Assembly (NCBI GenBank): GCA_015179125.1
Contig: WHVA01000026.1
Coordinates: 310,001-374,000 of the forward strand
From: Gautieria morchelliformis
Taxonomy: Eukaryota > Basidiomycota > Agaricomycetes > Gomphales > Gomphaceae
DNA: 64,000 nt
Reading direction: 5' to 3'
In this document: positions 21,401 through 31,884 of the stretch, one piece after another
How positions within the stretch are numbered: position 1 is the first letter of the stretch
Layout: every line of letters starts with the position of its first letter
Notes under the pieces: generated by a model
Databases searched by the model: none
Seen by the model: the letters and a program-made list of their open reading frames with translations, nothing else
What the model was told of the DNA's origin: nothing
Made by a program: the position numbers and the translations under genes

Positions 21401-21697
21401 TGTGTAGTGGGTATCCTCAGTTTATAACTCTACCAACGATAGATACATGGGGACTTGCCTGTGTAGTGGGTATCCTCAGAGATCAAGCTGAGGAAACGCC
21501 ACCACACGGGCTACAGTCTTATAGCGCTGGCAAGGCTTACATAATAGGGGAGATGGAAACTTGTAGAAGGTTACAGAAAGTGACGGAAAGTGACATGTGA
21601 CAGAAAGTGACATGTAAGAAGTGACATGTGACAGAAGGTGACGGAAACTCATGGAAGGAATTAGAAACTTATGGAAGGAAACGCGTGAACCCTGACA
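21401..21697 (-). repeat. 5' LTR of minus gypsy copy
   Basis: In minus sense TGTCAGGGTTC..CACTACACA, 297 bp. The motif GAGGATACCCACTACACA occurs twice near its 3' end, separated by about 45 bp. Just inside the LTR is GTTGGTCATTGTCC, whose TGG two bases in would fit a tRNA primer site; the tRNA is not identified. Confidence 0.82.
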
Positions 21698-21817
21698 GTC
21701 GGTTGTGGTTCTTCCCGGTCTGCCCCCAAAGTGATTGCTTGGGAGGAGGTGGTGTTTTTCTGTTAGGTGTACCATGTCCTCTGTTACGATAGCCATCAGA
21801 AGTTTTCCTGCCCTCAC
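21698..21817 (-). pseudogene. Scrap of LINE reverse transcriptase
   Basis: On minus this encodes VTEDMVHLTEKHHLLPSNHF followed by GGRPGRTTTD, clearly the RT segment also seen in the LINE at 61734-62741 (MAEKHRLLADNHFGCRPGRTTTD). It stops exactly at the LTR border. The rest of that LINE is not found at the other end of the gypsy unit. Confidence 0.75.
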
Positions 21818-22069
21818 GCATCACATGCCCCTCTCTCTAGCTCTCCAGCTCTCTAACATCCATGACGAAATCCTGTTCCGGGTGGCAGGTGGTGTGCGGT
21901 GTGCGCGGAAGTGGTAACTGGTCCAGAAGGTAGTACTGGCGTTGTGGGTAATGTGCAAGGGTGCTGATAGAAATGTGGGATGCTGTGGCTGGCGCGTCCG
22001 ACGGCGCAGGCTGTTCCAAGGTTGGGCGGCACTCGTCCTGAGGCAAGATAGGTCCCAGGGTGCCGCTTG

Positions 22070-23709
22070 TCATCTCTGTACCGTCTTGTACTCTTCCTGT
22101 TCGACTTCCTCTGCCCAGCCTAATTTCCCTGGCACGTAGTGCTTGTCCGGCCCATCTCCAGAAAGTCCCTCCTGTATGGCCTGTGCTGCTATCACGTGGG
22201 TCTGTGGCACAATGTTGTTCATCGGTGTCGCGGTCTCACGCGTCGCTGTGTGGGTCTCGGTACCTGTCGTGACTTCGTGCGTGCTCATAGCAGGATCGTT
22301 GGGGACTGCCGTGTCGGCCTTGCGTACAGGCTGCGTCATTGCCTGGGCCGTCTCCTCTCTCTGCCTCTTCCCGCTCTCCCTTGTCCCTTTCACTCTTCCC
22401 TCGTGCTCCCTCGGTCCCGTATCTTTTGCGCTCTCCCTTGTCGCCGTCGTCTCACAGGTCCGTGCCGCGACGTCGTTCGTCTGTGCTGCTGTCTCGCAAG
22501 TCGGCGTGTTGATTGCGGCGTGGTCCTGCGTGCTCTCACGCATTCTGTGTGCAGCGTTGCATCTCTGTGACGCGTTCTCGCGTGTCCCTGTCCCCGTGTC
22601 GTTCGTGCGCGTTGTGCGCTCGCGAGTACTCATCGCGGGGTCATGTGGCGCTGCTGTGGGCCCTGTCGTGTTTTTGGGCGTCCGTGTGGCTGCGTCCTGA
22701 GTCCTCGGTACTGCCCTCGCCACTGTTTCCCTTGTTCTCGTCCTTCCTTCCCTTGTTCCCGTCTTCCTCGTCTCCGTCTCACACGCTCTCATCTCTCTTT
22801 CCCCTGGCCCCTTCTCGCTCGTTGCGTGGGCCTGCATCACGGTGTTCTTCGTCTGCGTCTGCGTCTCGCGAGTCGTTGTGTGGGTCCCAGGTTCATTCTT
22901 CTGAGTCCCCGCGTCCGCATGTGCGGCTTCTAGGGTCTGCGTGGCTGCCTCCTGCGTATCCTGCGTAGTCGTGGTCTGGTTCGGGGTCTGTGTCTGTGCG
23001 CTCAGGGTTGCATCCATCTTGGGCATACCTGGGCTCGCTCTTTTGTGGCACGCGCCGCACCGGTGGCAGCTATCGTGCGTGGGTGCTGGCGGTAAGGGGA
23101 AGGTGCGTGGGGCTGGTGGGGCTGACACAGCGTGTTGTCCTTGTACCGTCATCGTCATCGTCGTGCGGCCGCGGGCCGTCTCCCTTTCCTGCTCTCAGTC
23201 TGCCCTGCTGTCCACCCTCTCTCAGCCACCTCTGTCCATGAACTCGTGCTCTGCCTCTCGTTCTCTGCTGTGCTCGAGCTCACGCGTTCTCTGGTTCACT
23301 AGCTCGCGCGCTGTCACTTGGCCGGTCTGAATCGCCTGCTGGTTCACGTTGGATAAGCTCTCTTGGAGGCCTACCTCTGATTGGAGCTGTCTCCTCTCGC
23401 ACTCTCTATCTCTGCGCGACTGGTTCTTTTTCCTCGTTCGCTGGCCCCGTGTCGCGCTCATGGCCTGGTCCTGCGCGTCTGGTGTGCCCTCCTCTGCTCA
23501 AGCGTTTTCCGGCTCAGCCCTTAGCTCTGCCTTCCCCATCTCACGCTTGGCCTCATCTTCTATCGCAGGTATGGGCTTGTGTGTGGCTGTCTGTGGCCAT
23601 CTCATGCAGAATGTGCGTTCAATCTCTGGCCAAGTCGCATCTGAGTCCTCATAGTTGCGTGTGAACCACTGCCCGGCTGGTGAACTGTAAACCAAACTGA
23701 GCCTCAGGT
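22070..23709 (-). pseudogene. Long low-complexity ORF with gag-like start, interrupted by TGA codons
   Basis: A single minus-strand frame runs from the LTR border (23709) to TGA at 22070-22072, broken only by TGA codons at 23498-23500, 23222-23224 and one near 23185. The first part (PAGQWFTRNYEDSDATWPEI, ERTFCMRWP) resembles capsid regions of fungal gypsy-like elements. Next come an Arg/Glu-rich coiled segment, CHRCGACHKRA (possible metal-binding knuckle), and about 280 residues extremely rich in Thr, Arg, Gln and Glu with short repeats such as TRETQTQT. The 5' start was removed by the LTR insertion at 23710. Family assignment of the capsid-like part is weak. The Thr-rich tail has no recognised function. 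Confidence 0.5.
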
Positions 23710-24741
23710 TGTCAAGATTGGTTTTCAAGCGTTAATATCGTGTATTAGTGAACACAGTGAATACCCGAATAACTTGTGCGAATAAGTATGCCGTTTGGCG
23801 AATAGGTGAACCAATGAATGTTCACAAGGTAAGAGGGTTTGCCTAAACGGGGCTCGCCCTATCTACAGTCGTAGCTAAATAGCCCGTGGCTCTTGACGAT
23901 GTAACGTGCAAGGTCTCACGGAAGGGCTGTCTAAGTCTCGACAATCCCTTCGCTGGCGAAGGTGCTCCTTCGGAGCCCTTCGCCAACAGCACAGAAAATG
24001 GTTTGAAGGCTAAGGTAACGAAGATGAAGTATGAGAACTCACCAGTGGCGCCTAAGTCCTCTGCTAGTCGAAGATGGAAATCTCCAAGAGAAGGCTTAGG
24101 ATGATGACCACGGCGAGGTCAAAGCTGCACAAGATGAACGATGTATGATAATTGAACTGGGGAATATACATGCGAATGTAAACTACTTATATCGAATGCT
24201 CGTAAGGTATCAGCGAATAGGAAAGAGGCCATTGTGAGTTGGGGTTGGATAGGGGTGCGCGGTCATGATACCAGGTAGATGGAATAAACATACAATAGAG
24301 TGAGGGGAGAATGAGAACATGAAATGACGGAGAATAAAGGGAGCGAAGGCATTTATGGACAAAACCATGTCTTGGGACCCGCATACATGCTACCCTGCAC
24401 GGACTCTCCGTTTACTGGGTTGACCCCACACGACCTATGGAAGAGACGTCCTGCGATCACACCTTGGCCATATGAACACCCAATGGGGTTGGATTAAGAA
24501 GATGATGGGGTTTATGATGAGCCATCATGCCGGGTAAATGGTATTGCTCATATTTGATGGCGTGCCTGCTGATGAAATGCGCGAGCAGCGAATAGCGGTT
24601 CAGAGAATGGGGCGAACAGCGGGTAGGGTGGACGTAGAGGGGAAGTGGTCGGTAGGTGCGGTGAACTCTGGCGAAGATGCTAGGGAGTGACAAGGGGGAA
24701 CATAGAGGTAGTGCGGTAGGAGAAATAAACCGGTCGTGACA
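23710..24741 (-). repeat. 3' LTR of chromovirus
   Basis: 1032 bp, TGTCAAGATTGG..GGTCGTGACA on plus. It carries the ATAATTGAACT motif at 24148-24158 and the reversed TATA box CTTATA about 33 bases to its right. An open frame on plus (23886-24104) is shared by all copies of this LTR but has no known motif and is probably fortuitous. Confidence 0.92.
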
Positions 24742-24756
24742 GTACCCCCCTTCTAG
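24742..24756 (-). other. Polypurine tract for plus-strand priming
   Basis: On the coding (minus) strand the bases just before the 3' LTR read CTAGAAGGGGGGTAC. A purine run directly 5' of the 3' LTR is the standard second-strand primer in LTR retroelements. Confidence 0.7.
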
Positions 24757-24953
24757 CTTCGGAGTCCAATGATGCTGCATCCTATGGTGGGGCGGAACCG
24801 TTAAAGACGTAATGGGTCCCCCGATGGGATCTCTGAAGCCTGGGCCCTGCGTAGCTGCGTGGTCCGTGCACGACTTCTTTTTCTGTTTAAAAACACGGCG
24901 CGGAACGGGGTTATGGGGCCCAACTAAGCACCCCAGCCGAGAGTACTGTTCTT

Positions 24954-25696
24954 ATGACGACACCTGGGTTCTCAGCTCTCCTCGATCGGTCGCTGGTTGT
25001 GTCGAGGGTTAGGCCGGAGCTTCGGGGAGAGTCGCGAGGGGATGTGGAGCAGTGGTTGGTCGATGCGGCAGGGGTCCAAGTGAGTACCGGCCTGTTTCTT
25101 TGTTAGCTTTCGTTCACTTAACGATGAGGTCTAGGAGGAGCTTCGGAAAATGCTAGAGGCCGAGGAGGTGATTGACCACACGTTTGAGAGACCGTCCAAA
25201 GTAGACGAGCTGGCGGCGGAGATTCAGAAAACAAGGGTGTGGTTGGAGAGCTCGGTATCGACGTTGGAATCGGTACCCATAGAAGCGGATATTAATTCGA
25301 CCCCGGCTCCGATTTTTACGCTGACGTCGAAGGGGTGCGAAGAAAGGGAGGTGACTAGAGAGGACCCAGAAGGTACGGTTTTCTCCTGTATACTTGTGAC
25401 GTCCATGCTAACTTGGTGATGTACTCGGCAAAGTTCCCTGCTCTGGTTCGCAGTCGGCCGGGGGTATGCCTGGGTCAGCGAAAGCTGCAGAGCCTGTCAG
25501 GGTGAGGCGACTGTGCATCTGCTTCACCCCCGATGGCGAAGGTAGGAGGGCAAGGATAGCCAGGGGTATGGTCAGGACGATGGCCAAGTATGATGCGCAA
25601 CCCGCGAGTACCCTTACGAGCCATCGAGGGGGAAGCGAAGAGGTTGATGGGGAGCTCGGAGCGTCCGAAGAGGCGTCGGGTGCAGGCGAAGAATGA
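24954..25696 (+). CDS. Spliced antisense ORF between integrase and 3' LTR of the chromovirus, unknown function
   Basis: On the strand opposite pol, ATG at 24954 opens exon 24954-25079 (42 codons, MTTPGFSALLDRSLVV..). The donor gtgagt at 25080 and acceptor ctag at 25131-25134 join it in phase to exon 25135-25372 (EELRKMLEAEEVIDHTFERP, ..DELAAEIQKTRVWLE, a likely coiled coil). A donor gtacgg at 25373 and acceptor cgcag at 25453 lead to sequence with SESCRACQGEATVHL (CxxC). A further donor gtgagg/gtagga is possible before the open frame that ends at 25696 (..EEVDGELGASEEASGAGEE). The splice pattern and coding-like composition suggest a real gene. The family is not recognised. Position and strand are unusual for a gypsy element, and the 3' exon structure is uncertain. 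Confidence 0.45.
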
Positions 25697-25799
25697 GTCG
25701 AAAGGAGTTGGATGAGGATTGAGAGGAGATTAATTAAGGGAGTTGAATCTATAGGTAGAATGTGAACAGAGTATTGTTTTCTTGGGGTTCGGTAAATGT

Positions 25800-28700
25800 C
25801 TAAGCCTTGGGTTTCTGGGGGTACTTCACATGGAACTCGGCGAGTCTGCGAGCAGAATTAGTAACATTCGAAGAGGGTTCCCAAGACGTAGCGTCGGGAG
25901 TGTGTTCGTATCCCTTCCACTCCACTAGGTATTCCAATCGCTTCCGGCGAATGCGACTATCGAGGATCTTCATGATCTCGTATTCGTCCGCAGAGTCAAT
26001 TTCGATAGGTGGTGGGGGGTCTGCATATCGACCTGGGATGGTGGATGTCGTGGCGGGTTCGAGAAGGGATACATGAAACACAGGGTGGATCTGGCGAAGG
26101 TCCAGTGGTAAGCCTAAGTGAAACGCATGAGAAGATATTTTAGCCGTGATAGGATATGGGCCAAGTCTTCGATGGTTGAGTTTCTTTGAAGGTCGTTTTG
26201 TGCGAATATTTCGCGAGTCGAGCCATACTCTGTCGCCGACCTGAAACTCAGGGATTGGAATGCGGCGAGTGGTTGTGGCCAAAGTGTACTGGATAATTGA
26301 TTTCTTGATTTGATCTCGAAGGTATTGGTGAAGGTCCTTGAGGTCTGCCGACTGGCGATAAGCGTCCTTGGAAGCGACCGAAGTGAGCGATACTTCGAGC
26401 TTGGGATGGAAACCTTTGTTGGCGAAGAAGGGTGTGACCTGAGTCGCCGAATGGGCTGTGTTGTTGTAAGCGAATTCGGCGAGAGGCAAGAGGTCGACCC
26501 AATCATCCTGCTGGTAGTTGATATAGACTCGGAGATACTGCTCGAGGATTTGGTTTACTCGTTCAGTCTGTCCATCGGTTTGGGGGTGGTAGGCTGTAGA
26601 AAGGTTGCCTTTGATGCCGAGGATTTCGCAGAGAGACGTCCAGAATTGGGATGTGAAGTGCTTCCCTCGATCGGAGATGATGTCGCTGGGGCTACCGTGT
26701 TTAGCGAATACGTGTCGAAGGAAGAGCATGGCGACGTCTCCTGAATCGATGTCTGAGAATGTCGGAATGAACAGGGCCATCTTCGTTAGCCTGTTGACAA
26801 TGACAAGGATCATATCGTGCCCATCCGACGGTGGGAGCCCTTCGATGAAGTCCATGGAGATCGAATCCCAAGGTCATTGGCTGATGGGTAGAAAGCGAAG
26901 TGGACCGAATGGTTTGTGATGAATGGACTTAGCATGGCGACACTTGGAACAGGAGCCGATATAGTTGGTGACAAAGGTGGACATGTTCGGCCAATGGTAC
27001 TGTCTCCGAATGTTCTTCATCGTTTTGCTGATCCCTGGGTGCCCTGCTAACTGATGATCATGCAGCGAGCGAAGGATGTCCAAGCAAATATCATTATGAT
27101 CGGGGACATACGTTCGCTGTTTGTATAACAGTGTTTTGCCATCCTCTCCAAGTGACCAGGGGTCTGACTTCACATTCAAAGGGGTGATTGCCAATGACTG
27201 AGACTGAAGACGAGTAATCTGGGCTGAGGACAAGGGATCGGTCAACTGGCCCTGTTGGATGGATGTTAACAGTGATGCAGAGTCAAGGATGATGGCGCGA
27301 ATGAGTTGCCCGGTCTTAAACATTGACTGGAAGTTGTGGGGATTCGCCAATGCGTAAGCACCATCCCCCCCTTTTGGGTACACGTCACCCCGACGGGTCA
27401 ATGCATCCGGTTTTGTGCCAAGTCGCCCAGCTCGGTAGCGAATGATATAGTTGAACCCTGACAGGTGTTCGGACCAACATACCTGTCATCGGGTCAGCTG
27501 TTTTGTAGTTGCGAAGTACTCAAGGTTTTTGTGGTCAGAGAGATGAGGATGATGTGGGATGCCCCTTCGAGGTAGTTTCGCCATTGCTTGAAGGCACAAA
27601 AGATGGCGAGTAGCTCCTTGTCATAGATCTCGTAGTTCATTTCGGCAGGTGCCATTCCTCGTGAATAAAAGGCAATCGGGTGGATATCACCATCGGAGGG
27701 GGTGATCTGGGAGATTGTAAGAACCTGGCCTTTGGCTGGTTACTTACTGGTAGAACCTTCTTCCGAGCCCGAGCCTTGTGATATTCGTGCCCGAGTACAT
27801 ATGATCCTTATCCTGTGCCCGAGCCCGAGCCCAAGCTTGAGTTCATATCCGACCTTGATCCCATGCCCGTATCCCCTTAGTTACTGATTCCGCTCCATCA
27901 CGCATCATTCGTATATTACCTCACCCTGACCTCCACTAATCTGTTCGCCCCTGACTCGTACCCATGCTCGTATATAACCCCCCTTGTGTGCATTCCTACT
28001 CCTCAGTCTGAAAATCAACTATCGTATCCCTTCGATCCTTAGCTAGCTTCTAAGCCTCGCCTCCTAAGCCAAAACTCGCCTCTTATTCGTTTGCCTCCAA
28101 AGTTGGGACTCGTGCGTAGGGTCGGCACAGCACATAAGCTGAAGCCAAGTCCCTCTCCGACTTCCCCATCCAAACCTCGCCCCGTAACCTAGGACCTTAC
28201 CTCAGGCTTCGCTCCTGACCTCGGTCAACCTTACGAAGGATTGTATCGTAACAGAGATGATGGCGGCGATGGCGTAGTCGGAGGCGTCCGTTTCAATGAC
28301 GATCGGGTTATTCGGGTCGAAGTGGATGAGGACTGGGGCCTGTGAGAACGCGGTTTTGAGTGCTCTGAAAGCCTCCTGTTGCTCCGTGTCCCAGGCGAAT
28401 GGAGTATCCTTCCTGGTCAGGCGAGTGAGTGGCAGGACGATGTCAGAGAACGAAATGATGAATCTCCTGTAGAAGTTTGCAAAGTCTAGGAATGATTGGA
28501 TTTCGTGAACGTTCGTCGGTGCAGGCCACTTTGTGATGGCAGCTGTCTTTTCGATGTCCATAGAGACCCCAGCAGGAGAGATGATGAATCCGAGAAACTC
28601 AACCCAGTTCGAATGGAAAAGGCACTTCTCGGGATTTATGAAGAGGTTGTGTTTTCGAAGATGGGCGAGGACCATTTGGAGATGCTCTAAGTGGTCTTCC

Positions 28701-30673
28701 TTGTTCTTGGAGAAGATAAGGATGTCGTCGAGGTAGACTACAACGAAGACGTCAGCCATGTCTTGGAAGATGTCATTCATGAAGTGCTGGAACGTCGCCG
28801 GAGCATTCGTTAACCCGAACGGCATGACGAGATATTCGAAGGACCCATATCGAGTTCGGAAGGCTGTCTTCCACTCTTGGCCACAGGCGATCCGAACATT
28901 ATTGAACCCGGCATGAAGGTCGAATTTGGTATAGACATTCGCACTTTTGAGTTGGTCAATAAGGCTCGGAATCAGTGGGATAGGGTACTTGTTCTTTCAC
29001 ATGATACGATTCAGCCCTCGGTAGTCCACACACATTCGCAGTGTGCCATCCTTCTTTTTCGCGAAGACAACGGGGGCGCCACCGGGTGATTGGGAGGAGC
29101 GGATAAATCCCTTGCCAAGCATGTCTTCGAGATATTCGCGGAGGGCCTCTAATTCGCTGTTCGAGAGTGGGTATATGGGGCCGTGAGGTGGTGTGCCATT
29201 GTTTTCGATTTCGATGGTGTGGTCATAAGGTCGATGTGGGGGCAGGTCTTTGGCTTTAGCACGTGAGAAGATATCGAAGAAGTCGTGGTACTCCTCTGGT
29301 ACCACAGCCCTGAACATTTCTAGCTCGTCCTTCCGTAGAGGGTTTTCGTGGAGGAGTGTGGTCGGCACTGGGGCGTTGCCAACAGCGCGAAGCGAACTGG
29401 GCTCAGGGATGGAAGGGTGCATGTTTAACATGAAGGTTTCTTCTTCGCCAAGTTTCATGATTAGCCTGAAGGCGGCTGTGCTGATTAGGGTTATATGCGG
29501 TGTTACCCTCCTTGTCGGAGGTGGATCAGGAGGTGAGGAATGGAATGGGAGGTGGTCATCGATCAGTAATTCTGTACATGGTGTACAGGGACGAAAATGA
29601 CTCGGAGGAGGCTCTGTTTTTGGTCGAATAGGTTCGGTGTCTATTATGGGTTCTTTCATGGCTGAAAATGGACGAATCAGATTGTTAGGAAGTGATATAG
29701 AGGACTCAGAGGAGTGATTCTCGATCTGCTTGGTTGAGAGAAGTAAGGGTTCGCCATCCACGTCGAATGTCTGTTCGTAACCAGAAAGATTCAGAATAGG
29801 AGCGGGCGAAGAAGCGATGTCCAGTGGAAGGGCCGGCACGTAGGAGAGTGGTCCAATCGCTGTGTTTGGGATATAACCCAAGGATGGCAGGGATGGATGC
29901 AAACCAGGAACTGGCAGTGGCGATGTCATTGACGCAGTGTGGAGTTCGGTGATACTGTCGAAGATAGCCGGCGGGGAAATCATCGTACAGGCCATAGCGA
30001 CCGTCATACGTGGGAGCATGAAGCCGGTGCCGGAAGGAAAGGTAATCGAGAGGGAGCCCCAATCGATCGTTGGTTTCGTAGAGCGAAGCCACAGAAGCCC
30101 AAGAACGGTTGCAGCTGAAGGGTGTAACTTTGTGACAAGTAGCGAAACGTCCTGCAAAGAACAGTCGCTGAAAGTGAGACTAGTATCTAGATATTCGTGA
30201 ATGAAACCAGCAGTGGCTGGCTTCCCGTCGAAAAGGGAGAGAGCGATCGGGGAACGGAGTGATGTACATACGAAACCAGGACGAGAGGAAAAGGAGCTAT
30301 CAATGAAATTGGAAGTGGCACCAGAGTCAATAAGAGTAGGGATCGAGTTAGAGAGACCGGGAAGGTGTACATGGATGATGAAGGATGAATCGGAATGGGA
30401 GCTAATAGAGGCGAATAAATACGCTGGTGGTACAGAGTCAATCGGGCTGGTATTCGGAGGCGTAGGATGTTTATCGGCAAGAATTGAGGAGAATGAGTCT
30501 AGTAGGAGAGATGATCCAGGTCTGCCAAGTAGGGCAGAAAGCTGTGCGAAGGATTGGTACGGGGAAGAGCGACCCATGGAGGGGTAAGGCTGTCCCGCGA
30601 ATAAACGAGGCTCAGGCCCGCCAGGTGAGGCGAGAATCTGTAGAGAGGAGTGTTGGAAGAGAGGTTGTCCCAT
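25800..30673 (-). pseudogene. Chromovirus pol: protease, RT, RNase H, integrase, chromodomain
   Basis: Frame from 30673: retropepsin ([17 protein letters not shown]), linker, RT fingers ([25 protein letters not shown]), then a TGA at 28997-28999 where relatives have Arg. The RT continues in the same frame (MPFGLTNAPATFQHFMNDIF, active site VVVYLDDILIF). RNase H (IETDASDYAIAAIIS) is split by a 538-bp solo LTR and resumes at about 27710 ([20 protein letters not shown]). A frameshift lies near 27500. Integrase has H/H/C/C (HDHQLAGHPG..CSKCRHAK), then a TGA at 26874-26876 in place of an Arg codon before PWDSISMDFIEGLP, then SDRGKHFTSQFW and YHPQTDGQTERVNQ. The chromodomain (YEIMKILDSR..RLEYLVEWKGYEHT) ends at 25800. 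No gag precedes the protease. Confidence 0.9.
27716..28253. mobile_element. Solo LTR, family C, inserted in chromovirus RNase H
   Basis: TGTAAGAACCTGG..TATCGTAACA, 538 bp, with identical GAGAT flanks at 27711-27715 and 28254-28258. Removing it with one flank (543 bp) restores the RNase H frame exactly (..AIAAIIS then [11 protein letters not shown]). It contains short repeats of GAGCCCGAGCC/CCGTATCC type. Confidence 0.9.
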
Positions 30674-30840
30674 GAAGGGGAATAAGGAAGGCCTGCCAAG
30701 TGGGGCAGGAGTCTAGGGAACGTTCGGTGTGGGGGGAGGCGACCTTTGAAATGGTGAGGCTGTCCTGCAAATAGGTGTGGCGTAGAGTGTGCGTGAAAAA
30801 ATGGTGAATGGATAGAATGAATGCTTTGACTGTAGCTGTT

Positions 30841-30851
30841 AGTTCAATTAT
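30841..30851 (-). other. Self-primer binding site of the chromovirus
   Basis: On the coding strand ATAATTGAACT begins 2 nt after the 5' LTR. Its exact reverse complement AGTTCAATTAT lies inside the LTR at 31302-31292, 33 nt downstream of TATAAG. This matches the arrangement in Tf1-type elements, where the 5' end of the mRNA folds back to prime reverse transcription. No TGG-type tRNA site is visible here. Confidence 0.7.
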
Positions 30852-30853
30852 AC

Positions 30854-31884
30854 TGTCAAGATTGGTTTTCAAGCGTTAATATTGTGTATTAGTGAACACA
30901 GCGAATACCCAAATAACTTGTGTGAATAAGTATGCCGTTCGGCGAATAGGTGAACCAATGAATGTTCACAAGGTAAGAGGGTTTGCCTAAACAGGGCTCG
31001 CCCTATCTATAGTTGTAGCTAAATAGCCCATGGCTCTTAACGATATAACGTGCAAGGTCTCACGGAAGGGCTGTCTATGTCTCGATAATCCCTTCGCTGG
31101 CGAAGGTGCTCCTTCGGAGCCCTTCGCCAACAGCCCAAAAAATGGTTCGAAGGCTAAGGTAACGAAGATGAAGTATGAGAACTCACCAGTGATGCCTAAG
31201 TCCTTTGCTAGTCGAAGATGGGAATCTCCAAGAGAAGGCTTAAGATGATGACCACGGCGAGGTCAAAGCTGCACAAGATGAACGACGTATGATAATTGAA
31301 CTGGGGAATATACATGCGAATGTAAACTACTTATATCGAATGCTCGTAAGGTATCAGCGAATAGGAAAGAGGCCGTTGTGAGTTGGGGTTGGATAGGGGT
31401 GCGCGGTCATGATACTAGGTAGATGGAATAAACATACAATAGAGTGGGGGAGAATGCGAACATGAAACGACGGAGAATAAAGGGATCGAAGGCATTTATG
31501 GACAAAACCATGTCTTGGGACCCACATACACGCTACCCTGCACGGGCTCTTCGTTTACTGGGTTGATCCCGCACGGCCTATGGAAGAGACGTCCTGCGAT
31601 CACACCTTGGCCATACGAACACCCAATGGGGTTGGATTAAGAAGATGATGGGGTTAATGATGAACCATCATGCCGGGTGAATGGTATCGATCATATTCGA
31701 TGGCATGCCTGCTGACAAAATGCGCGAGCAGCAAATAGCGGTTCGGAGAATAGGGCGAACAGCGGGTAGAGTGGACGTAGAGGGGAAGTGGTCGGTATGT
31801 GCGGCGAACTCTGGCGAAGATGCTAGGGAGTGACGAGGGGGAACATAGAGGTAGCGCGGTAGGAGAAATAAACCGGTCGTGACA
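30854..31884 (-). repeat. 5' LTR of chromovirus
   Basis: 1031 bp, colinear with 23710-24741, differing by scattered substitutions. Its right border abuts LINE RNase H-coding sequence at 31885. Confidence 0.92.
31292..31335 (-). promoter_or_regulatory. Predicted LTR core promoter and transcription start
   Basis: Minus-strand TATAAG (31335-31330) lies 33 nt upstream of AGTTCAATTAT (31302-31292). Both are conserved in the other LTR copies (8157-9186, 23710-24741, 33828-35089). The start site is inferred from the spacing and from complementarity to the primer site. Confidence 0.6.

Larger units (their letters stand above)
14428..21697. mobile_element. Head-to-head pair of copies of one chromodomain gypsy family
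   Basis: The unit starts with a plus-oriented LTR (TGTCAGGGTTCACGC, 14428) and ends with a minus-oriented LTR of the same family (GCGTGAACCCTGACA, 21697). Left part: LTR, gag on plus, then a jump at about 15937 from the gag/pol border straight into an LTR fragment (15938-16055, plus). Right part: a nearly full internal region on minus with chromodomain, integrase, RNase H, RT, protease, gag and 5' LTR. The flanks are GACAG on the left and GTCGG on the right, with no target duplication, so the unit arose by rearrangement and not by a single insertion. Arms 14428-15937 and about 20118-21697 form a long inverted repeat. Confidence 0.85.
23710..31884 (-). mobile_element. Defective chromovirus (Ty3/gypsy) with two LTRs, Tf1-like self-priming
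   Basis: LTRs 23710-24741 (3') and 30854-31884 (5') are about 1030 bp each, roughly 95-97 percent identical by eye, both TGTCAAGATT..GTGACA on plus. The coding sense is minus. A polypurine tract GAAGGGGGG abuts the 3' LTR (24744-24753). The 11-nt primer site next to the 5' LTR is complementary to the predicted RNA 5' end. Protease, RT, RNase H, integrase and chromodomain are present, but no gag lies between the 5' LTR and protease. The flanking pentamers differ (CAGGT, CGGCC) and the two flanks belong to unrelated sequences, so the element or its borders were rearranged after insertion. Confidence 0.9.

Noticed and set aside
23886..24104. Small open frame shared by all chromovirus-family LTRs
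   Set aside because: It lies within LTR sequence antisense to the element and has no motif; conservation follows from LTR descent.
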